From the NCBI RefSeq assembly GCF_023952475.1, contig NZ_JALHRX010000008.1, positions 1-64,000 on the forward strand: a stretch of DNA of 64,000 nt. Direction: 5' to 3'. The notes beneath the pieces are model-generated. The model was not told where the DNA came from, did not search any database, and saw only the letters and a list, made by a program, of their open reading frames with translations. Shown piece by piece: positions 58,942 through 64,000 of this stretch. A program made the translations under genes and the position numbers. Within the stretch, counting starts at the first letter, position 1, and every line of letters starts with the position of its first letter. Source of the stretch: Cupriavidus sp. WGlv3 (lineage in GTDB: Bacteria > Pseudomonadota > Gammaproteobacteria > Burkholderiales > Burkholderiaceae).

Positions 58942-60489
58942 TCAGGCCAGGCTGCCGAGCACCGCGGTGCTGGCCTGGATGGCGCTGCGGCGGTGATAGA
59001 AGTGCAGGGCGCGCAGGCCGCCCAGCTCTTCGCCGCCGCCGGCGCGGCCCGGGCCGCCGTGCAGCGATTGCGGCATGACGTTGCCGTGGCCGGTATGCAG
59101 CTGCGCCACGTCGGGCGAAATCACATGCACGCGGCCATGGCTGTCTGCCAGCTCCAGCGCGGCGGCGCCGAGCGCTGCCGCGTCGCTGCCATAGAGCGAG
59201 GCCACCAGCGAGCCCTGGCCACGGCGCACCAGGTCGAGGGCATGGGCCGTATCCCGGTAGGGCAGCAGCGTGGCGACCGGGCCGAACACTTCGGTGTCGT
59301 GCACCGCGGCGGCCGCGTCGGCATCGGTCACGCCCAGCAGCGTCGGGCCGATGCAGCAGGCCAGCGCCGGGTCGGCATCGACCAGCGGCTGGCGCGCGCC
59401 GTCATGCAGCACTTGCGCGTGCATGCGCAGCTCGGCCAGGCCCGCCTGCACCGCGTCGAACTGCGCGCGGCTGACCAGTGCGCCCATGCGTACCGAGTCG
59501 TGGCGCGGGTTGCCCACGGTCACCTTCGACAGCCGCGCGCCGATAGCCTCGGCGGCCTGGGCGTACAGCGTCTCGGGCACGAATATGCGCCGGATCGCGG
59601 TGCATTTCTGGCCGGACTTGACCGTCATCTCGCGCACGACTTCCTTCGCCAGCAGGTCGAAGGCGGCACTACCGGGGCCGTCCTGCGGCAGCAGCACGGC
59701 GGAATTGATGCTGTCCGCCTCGATGTTCACGCGCACCGAGCGACGGGCGATGGCCGGATGCGAGCGGATCAACGCCGCGGTGTCGGCCGAACCGGTGAAC
59801 GACACCACGTCGAACGGCTGCAGCGCGTCCAGCAGCCCCGCGGCGCTGCCGCACACCACCGACAGCGCGCCCGCCGGCAGGACCCCGGCCTCGACCACAT
59901 CGCGCACCATGCGCTGGGTCAGCCAGGCGGTCGCGGTGGCGGGTTTGACGATCACCGGCACGCCCGCCAGCAGCGCCGGCGCGGCCTTCTCCCACAGGCC
60001 CCAGGCCGGGAAGTTGAAGGCATTGATAAACAGCGCCACGCCGCGCGTGGGCACCAGCACATGCTGCGACTGGAACAGCGGATCCTTGCCCAGCCGCGCC
60101 GCTTCGCCGTCCGCCAGGAAATGCCGGTCGCCGAGCGTATCGCCCAGCCTGGCGTAAGTGCCCAGCGTGAAGATGCCGCCGTCGATGTCGACCGCGGAGT
60201 CGTTGCGCACGGTGCCGCTGTTGGCGGTGGCGATGTCGTAATAGGCGTCGCGATTGGCCTGCAGCACCTTGACCACCTCGCCCAGCAGCGCGGCGCGTTG
60301 CCGGTAGCTCAGCGCGCGCAGCGCGGCGCCGCCTTGCTCGCGGGCGAAGGCGAAGCCGGCCGCCAGGTCCAGGCCAGTGGCGTCTACGCGCGCCAGTTCG
60401 TTGCCGAGCACCGGGTCGAACAGCGCGGTGCCGGCACCGGTGCCAGGCTGCCAGGTGCCGCCGAGGTAATTGGAAAGAAGTTCGGTCAT
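58942..60489 (-). CDS. boxD: 3,4-dehydroadipyl-CoA semialdehyde dehydrogenase
   Basis: This 515-residue ALDH oxidises the semialdehyde formed by BoxC to 3,4-dehydroadipyl-CoA. It has the distinctive short N-terminal MTELLSNYLGGTWQPG, FINAFNFPAWGLWEKAAPAL, the catalytic Cys in SGQKCTAIRR and HGNVMPQSLHGGPGRAGGGEELGG near the end, shared with PaaN/PaaZ-type ALDHs. ATG at 60489 is chosen because the family starts there. It lies 8 bases after the DUF4863 gene. Confidence 0.92.
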   Translation of the reverse strand: MTELLSNYLGGTWQPGTGAGTALFDPVLGNELARVDATGLDLAAGFAFAREQGGAALRALSYRQRAALLGEVVKVLQANRDAYYDIATANSGTVRNDSAVDIDGGIFTLGTYARLGDTLGDRHFLADGEAARLGKDPLFQSQHVLVPTRGVALFINAFNFPAWGLWEKAAPALLAGVPVIVKPATATAWLTQRMVRDVVEAGVLPAGALSVVCGSAAGLLDALQPFDVVSFTGSADTAALIRSHPAIARRSVRVNIEADSINSAVLLPQDGPGSAAFDLLAKEVVREMTVKSGQKCTAIRRIFVPETLYAQAAEAIGARLSKVTVGNPRHDSVRMGALVSRAQFDAVQAGLAELRMHAQVLHDGARQPLVDADPALACCIGPTLLGVTDADAAAAVHDTEVFGPVATLLPYRDTAHALDLVRRGQGSLVASLYGSDAAALGAAALELADSHGRVHVISPDVAQLHTGHGNVMPQSLHGGPGRAGGGEELGGLRALHFYHRRSAIQASTAVLGSLA

Positions 60490-60497
60490 TGCGGATC

Positions 60498-60962
60498 TCA
60501 GCGCGTGAAGTCGATGCGGCCTTGCGGCAACAGGTACAGCACCAGCGCGCGGCCGCTGCTGACGGTGGGGCGATGGGCGCTGCCCGGCGGGCACACCAGC
60601 CAGCCGGCGGGGCGGCCGTCGAAGCGCGCGTCGCCGTCGAGCGGCATGATCAGGTCGATCTCGCCCTCGGGATGGGTGTGGTGCGGGCCGGCGATGTCGT
60701 TCATGTCGACCACGTCGACCGAAAAACCGTGCAGGTCGTCGGCGGGCTTGAAGACGCGGCCGTAGCGGATGCCGCCGCCTTCGCGTTCGCACAGCCAGCC
60801 CTCGGCGATGCCGGCCTGGCATGACGCCATCAGTTGCTGGTAGGTGGGGCTGCCGGCGCCGTGCTCGGCGTTGAGCCAGTCATCGAGCGCCGCGTCGAGC
60901 GGGCGGCCGGCCAGTTGCGCGGTGAGCCGCGCGATCTGGCTGCGGAATTCGGTTGGGGACAT
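60498..60962 (-). CDS. DUF4863 (PnbB-like) cupin-type protein of the box operon
   Basis: This 154-residue protein has a cupin-like core with GPHHTHPEGEIDLIMPLDG and PPGSAHRPTVSSG, which supply the likely metal ligands. As I recall, the family includes 4-hydroxylaminobenzoate lyases. I use ATG at 60962; an ATG at 61010 would lie within 14 bases of the predicted transcription start and inside an operator. It is the first gene of the boxD-side operon. Its role in benzoate metabolism is unproven. Confidence 0.82.
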   Translation of the reverse strand: MSPTEFRSQIARLTAQLAGRPLDAALDDWLNAEHGAGSPTYQQLMASCQAGIAEGWLCEREGGGIRYGRVFKPADDLHGFSVDVVDMNDIAGPHHTHPEGEIDLIMPLDGDARFDGRPAGWLVCPPGSAHRPTVSSGRALVLYLLPQGRIDFTR

Positions 60963-60991
60963 AGGGCAGGGGGCTCCGTCTGATGCGCCGG

Positions 60992-61020
60992 TTGCCTTCA
61001 CCGACGTCATGCATTATTGT
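60992..61020 (+). promoter_or_regulatory. Promoter of boxR
   Basis: TTGCCT (60992-60997), a 17-base spacer and TATTGT (61015-61020). The -10 box is covered by a TGCA dyad (61010-61023), suggesting autorepression. Confidence 0.6.
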
Positions 61021-61023
61021 GCA
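61010..61023. promoter_or_regulatory. BoxR-type operator, site a
   Basis: TGCATTATTGTGCA: two TGCA half-sites 6 bases apart, overlapping the -10 of boxR and the expected transcription start of the divergent operon. BoxR of Azoarcus is known to bind TGCA repeats. Confidence 0.65.
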
Positions 61024-61030
61024 TGTATGA

Positions 61031-61059
61031 AAAATAGAGCCGCAGGGAAATCATGTCAA
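61031..61059 (-). promoter_or_regulatory. Promoter of the DUF4863-boxD-bclA-transporter operon
   Basis: On the minus strand: TTGACA (61054-61059), a 17-base spacer and TATTTT (61031-61036). It overlaps the start of boxR and lies between operator sites a and b. Confidence 0.7.
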
Positions 61060-62015
61060 GCACTATATTGCATGAATCTGGGTTAACCCCGGATGCGGAA
61101 CTGCAGCATGGTTCAAACGGCGCGGCCGCCAACGGGCCGGAAAAAAACCCGTTCCTGGTGTCCCTGGGCGAGCGCGTACGCGCGCAGCGGGCCTGCCGCG
61201 GCCTGACCCGCAAGGCCGCCGCGCAGGCGGCTGGCGTCTCCGAGCGTCATCTCGCCAACCTGGAATACGGCAGCGGCAACGCCTCCATCCTGGTGCTGCA
61301 GCATGTGGCCGAGGCGCTGCAGTGCTCGCTCGCCGGGCTGCTGGGCGACGTCACCACCTCGTCGCCGGAATGGATCCTGTTGCGCGAGCTGCTGGAGCAC
61401 CGCGACGAAGCCACGCTGCGGCGCGCGCGCATTGCCGTGGGCGAGATGCTGGGTACCGGCGGCGAGAATTCGGCCCAGGCCGCGCGCAGCCCGCGCGTGG
61501 CGCTGATCGGCCTGCGCGGCGCCGGCAAGACCACGCTGGGCGGGATGCTGGCCGAGGACCTGGATTTCCCGTTCGTCGAGCTGAGCCGCGAGATCGAGAA
61601 ATTCGCCGGCTGCAGCATTGCCGAGATCCAGGGGCTGTACGGCATGAATGCCTACCGCCGCTACGAGCGCCGGGCGGTGGAAGAGGCCATCCAGATCTAC
61701 CCCGAAGCCGTGATCGCCACGCCCGGCGGCCTGGTGTCGGACCCGGCCACCTTCAACCTGCTGCTGGCCCATTGCACCACGGTGTGGCTGCAGGCCGAGC
61801 CGGAACACCATATGGAGCGGGTGCGGGCCCAGGGCGACTTCCGCCCGATGGCGGCCAGCAAGGAGGCCATGGAAGACCTGCGCCAGATCTTGGCCGGCCG
61901 CGCCGCCTTCTATTCCAAGGCGGAGTTCTCGCTGGACACCAGCGCGCAGCCGCTCGACGCCACCTTTGCCGGCCTGCGCGGGCTGGTGCGGGAGGCGTTG
62001 CGCATGCCGGTGTGA
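61053..62015 (+). CDS. boxR: BoxR repressor: HTH domain fused to shikimate-kinase-like domain
   Basis: This 320-residue regulator joins an XRE-type helix-turn-helix (about residues 35-98: LGERVRAQRACRGLTRKAAAQ, GVSERHLANLEYGSGNASI) to a shikimate-kinase-like domain (about 145-315) with Walker A GLRGAGKTT (153-161). In Azoarcus BoxR the second domain binds benzoyl-CoA, which relieves repression. ATG at 61053 follows AGGGAA. It is divergent from the boxD operon and upstream of boxC. Confidence 0.94.
   Translation: MSSTILHESGLTPDAELQHGSNGAAANGPEKNPFLVSLGERVRAQRACRGLTRKAAAQAAGVSERHLANLEYGSGNASILVLQHVAEALQCSLAGLLGDVTTSSPEWILLRELLEHRDEATLRRARIAVGEMLGTGGENSAQAARSPRVALIGLRGAGKTTLGGMLAEDLDFPFVELSREIEKFAGCSIAEIQGLYGMNAYRRYERRAVEEAIQIYPEAVIATPGGLVSDPATFNLLLAHCTTVWLQAEPEHHMERVRAQGDFRPMAASKEAMEDLRQILAGRAAFYSKAEFSLDTSAQPLDATFAGLRGLVREALRMPV
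61059..61072. promoter_or_regulatory. BoxR-type operator, site b, inside the boxR coding start
   Basis: AGCACTATATTGCA, the reverse of TGCAATATAGTGCT, matches the TGCA-N6-TGC pattern of the other sites and touches the -35 box of the divergent operon. Confidence 0.5.
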
Positions 62016-62072
62016 CGGCGCTGCCTCAATACGCCGAGCTGGAGGGCATCCGCGGTCACGTCCTCTTAAATC

Positions 62073-62086
62073 TGCACAATAGTGCT
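62073..62086. promoter_or_regulatory. BoxR-type operator, site c
   Basis: TGCACAATAGTGCT, just before the -35 box of the boxC promoter. Confidence 0.6.
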
Positions 62087-62115
62087 TGCGGAAAATCTGA
62101 CGGATGAACTATAGT
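62086..62115 (+). promoter_or_regulatory. Promoter of boxC-boxB
   Basis: TTGCGG (62086-62091), an 18-base spacer and TATAGT (62110-62115). It is flanked and overlapped by three operator-like dyads. Confidence 0.65.
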
Positions 62116-62118
62116 GCG
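62105..62118. promoter_or_regulatory. BoxR-type operator, site d (weak), over the -10 box
   Basis: TGAACTATAGTGCG, a degenerate form of the TGCAC-ATAGTGCA dyad that covers the boxC -10. Confidence 0.4.
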
Positions 62119-62139
62119 TTCAAGCCAGATACCCGTTGA

Positions 62140-62153
62140 TGCACGATAGTGCA
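62140..62153. promoter_or_regulatory. BoxR-type operator, site e
   Basis: TGCACGATAGTGCA, the best-matching site, between the boxC promoter and its ribosome-binding site. Confidence 0.65.
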
Positions 62154-62175
62154 GTTTCGCAGAGGAGACCCCGCC

Positions 62176-63834
62176 GTGACCACCGCCCCCCGCGTCGACT
62201 ACCAGACCGATCCCTCCCAATACAAGCACCTGAAGCTGGCCTTCGACGGTCCCGTCGCCACGCTGGCAGTGGATATCGACGAGAACGCCGGCCTGCGCCC
62301 TGGCTACAAGCTCAAGCTCAACAGCTACGACCTCGGCGTCGACATCGAGCTGAACGACGCGCTCAACCGCATCCGCTTCGAGCATCCGGAAGTGCGCACC
62401 GTGGTCCTCACCAGCGGCAAGGACAAGGTGTTCTGCTCCGGCGCCAATATCTTCATGCTCGGCGTCAGCAGCCATGCGTGGAAGGTCAATTTCTGCAAGT
62501 TCACCAACGAGACCCGCAACGGCATCGAGGATTCCTCGGCGCACAGCGGCCTGAAGTTCCTGGCCGCGGTCAACGGCGCCTGCGCCGGCGGCGGCTATGA
62601 ACTCGCGCTGGCCTGCGACGAGATCCTGCTGGTGGACGACCGCTCTTCCGCGGTGAGCCTGCCGGAAGTGCCGCTGCTGGGCGTGCTGCCGGGCACCGGC
62701 GGCCTGACCCGCGTGACCGACAAGCGCCATGTGCGCCATGACCTCGCCGATATCTTCTGCACCACCACCGAAGGCGTGCGCGGCCAGCGCGCCAAGGACT
62801 GGCGCCTGGTCGACGATATCGCCAAGCCCGCGGTGTTTGCGCAGAAGGTGCGGGAACGCGCGCTGGCCTTGGCCGCTCAGAGCGACCGCCCGGCCGAGGC
62901 GCAAGGCGTGTCGCTCGCGCCGATCGAGCGCGTGATCGAAGCGGATGCGCTCCGCTATGCGCACGTCACGGTCGAAATCGACCGGGCGGGGCGCACCGCC
63001 ACCTTCACGGTGAAGGCGCCGACGGGCGCGCAGCCGCAGAGCATCGACGACATCGTGCAGGCCGGCGCCGGCTGGTACCCGCTGCAACTGGCGCGCGAGC
63101 TGGAAGACGCGATCCTGTCGATGCGCACCAACGAGCTCGACATCGGCACCTGGCTGATCAAGACCAGCGGCGACGCCGCCGCGGTGCTGGCCAACGACGC
63201 CACCCTGCTGGCGCACCAGGATCACTGGCTGGTGCGCGAGACCATCGGCCTGCTGCGCCGCACGCTGAGCCGGCTGGACGTGTCGTCGCGCAGCCTGTTC
63301 GCGTTGATCGAGCCGGACTCGTGCTTTGCCGGCACCTTCCTGGAACTGGCGCTGGCGTGCGACCGCAGCTACCACCTGGCGCTGCCCGACGACGAGGCGC
63401 GCGCGCCGAAGATTACCGTGGCCGACGTCAACTTCGGCCTGTACCCGATGGCCACCGGCCAGAGCCGCCTGGGCCGCCGCTTCTACGACGAGCAGCCCGC
63501 GCTGGATGCGGTGCGCGCCCGCGCCGGCCAGCCGCTCGATGCCGACGCCGCCTATGCGCTGGGGCTGGTCACCGCCAACCCGGACGATATCGACTGGACC
63601 GACGAAGTCCGCATCGCGCTGGAAGAGCGCGTGGCGATGTCGCCCGACGCGCTCACCGGCATGGAAGCCAACCTGCGCTTCAACGGTCAGGAAAACATGT
63701 TCACGCGCATCTTCGGTCGCCTGACCGCGTGGCAGAACTGGATCTTCCAGCGCCCCAACGCGGTCGGCGACAAGGGCGCGCTCAAGGTCTACGGCAAGGG
63801 CGACAAGGCCGCCTTCGACTGGAACCGCGTCTGA
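62176..63834 (+). CDS. boxC: Benzoyl-CoA-dihydrodiol lyase (2,3-epoxybenzoyl-CoA dihydrolase)
   Basis: This 552-residue enzyme opens the ring of 2,3-epoxybenzoyl-CoA to give 3,4-dehydroadipyl-CoA semialdehyde and formate. It has an N-terminal crotonase fold (about residues 25-290: DKVFCSGANIFML, NGACAGGGYELALACDEIL, LPEVPLLGVLPGTGGL) and a second, degenerate crotonase-like half. The GTG at 62176 is chosen because GAGGAGA precedes it and the protein then begins VTTAPRVDYQTDPS like its relatives. boxB follows by 47 bases. Formate released here could feed the formate dehydrogenase encoded at 3942-7031. Confidence 0.94.
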   Translation: MTTAPRVDYQTDPSQYKHLKLAFDGPVATLAVDIDENAGLRPGYKLKLNSYDLGVDIELNDALNRIRFEHPEVRTVVLTSGKDKVFCSGANIFMLGVSSHAWKVNFCKFTNETRNGIEDSSAHSGLKFLAAVNGACAGGGYELALACDEILLVDDRSSAVSLPEVPLLGVLPGTGGLTRVTDKRHVRHDLADIFCTTTEGVRGQRAKDWRLVDDIAKPAVFAQKVRERALALAAQSDRPAEAQGVSLAPIERVIEADALRYAHVTVEIDRAGRTATFTVKAPTGAQPQSIDDIVQAGAGWYPLQLARELEDAILSMRTNELDIGTWLIKTSGDAAAVLANDATLLAHQDHWLVRETIGLLRRTLSRLDVSSRSLFALIEPDSCFAGTFLELALACDRSYHLALPDDEARAPKITVADVNFGLYPMATGQSRLGRRFYDEQPALDAVRARAGQPLDADAAYALGLVTANPDDIDWTDEVRIALEERVAMSPDALTGMEANLRFNGQENMFTRIFGRLTAWQNWIFQRPNAVGDKGALKVYGKGDKAAFDWNRV

Positions 63835-63881
63835 TCCGCACCGCACCCGAACGACAACCGAATCGTCCCGAAGGAGACACC

Positions 63882-64000
63882 ATGTCCGGCATCAACTACA
63901 GCGACAAGATCCCCAACAACGTCAACCTCAGCGAAGACCGCACCTTGCAGCGCGCGCTCGAGCAATGGCAGCCCAACTACCTGAGCTGGTGGAACGACAT
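63882..64000 (+). CDS. boxB: Benzoyl-CoA epoxidase BoxB, N-terminal part (cut by window edge)
   Basis: ATG at 63882 follows AAGGAGA. The 39 complete codons start MSGINYSDKIPNNVNLSEDR and end QPNYLSWWND, which matches the di-iron BoxB N-terminus. BoxB with BoxA epoxidises benzoyl-CoA at the 2,3 position. The gene is incomplete here, so length and iron ligands cannot be checked. Confidence 0.9.
   Translation, partial: MSGINYSDKIPNNVNLSEDRTLQRALEQWQPNYLSWWND

Noticed and set aside
61008..61010. ATG at 61010 as start of the DUF4863 gene
   Set aside because: It lies within about 14 bases of the predicted transcription start and in an operator dyad; the ATG at 60962 gives a more usual N-terminus.

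Overview
The window is high-GC, densely coded DNA with Burkholderiales-type gene content. It fits a Cupriavidus / Ralstonia eutropha-like replicon, probably a second chromosome. Pointers are an adjacent phosphoglycerate kinase and class II aldolase as at the end of a Calvin-cycle (cbb) operon, a membrane formate dehydrogenase, a phasin-like protein, a Bug-type solute-binding protein, a monomeric NADP isocitrate dehydrogenase and an aerobic benzoyl-CoA (box) locus. The genus is inferred from content, not from a database match. I see no rRNA, tRNA, insertion sequence or CRISPR array.

Layout. 1-1250: end of pgk and a fructose-bisphosphate aldolase. 1506-7031: convergent formate dehydrogenase operon fdoG-fdoH-fdoI-fdhE with ATGA overlaps. 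7477-10364: IclR regulator, short-chain dehydrogenase, Bug-type binding protein. 10473-16053: DHA2 exporter and an RcsB/RcsC-like phosphorelay. 16475-18333: two small proteins, a single-domain BLUF photoreceptor and folE. 18829-23214: ArsB-like transporter, class A penicillin-binding protein, alpha/beta hydrolase. 23721-25645: DUF779 protein and aldehyde dehydrogenase behind a sigma-54 promoter. 25985-28468: FAD/GcvT sarcosine-type dehydrogenase. 28597-32002: aldehyde dehydrogenase and sterol-desaturase-like operon with a divergent LysR regulator.

32033-43097 is a full 2-aminoethylphosphonate (AEP) locus. An ABC importer (binding protein, ATPase, fused double permease) and PhnW are transcribed one way; a GntR regulator, phosphonoacetate hydrolase and phosphonoacetaldehyde dehydrogenase the other way. 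Together they would take AEP to phosphonoacetaldehyde, phosphonoacetate, then acetate and phosphate. 43386-49691 holds gdhA, a DUF1272 protein, a phasin-like protein, a chemoreceptor broken by an internal frameshifting deletion, and icd. 49793-52830 is a cluster of very small genes around a cold-shock protein and an IF-1 gene with a TTG start, including two paralogous uncharacterised proteins.

53284-55731 has a LysR regulator and two isochorismatase-family hydrolases separated by a 34-bp perfect palindrome. 55835-64000 is the box locus: benzoate-type transporter, benzoate-CoA ligase, BoxD-type aldehyde dehydrogenase and a DUF4863 protein on the minus strand; boxR, boxC and the start of boxB on the plus strand. 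Five copies of a TGCA-N6-TGCA-like dyad lie on the three promoters that can be read there, which suggests that BoxR controls both arms and itself.

A GC-rich palindromic repeat (core CTCTCCCGC..GCGGGAGAG) recurs eight times, always between genes and mostly just after a stop codon.
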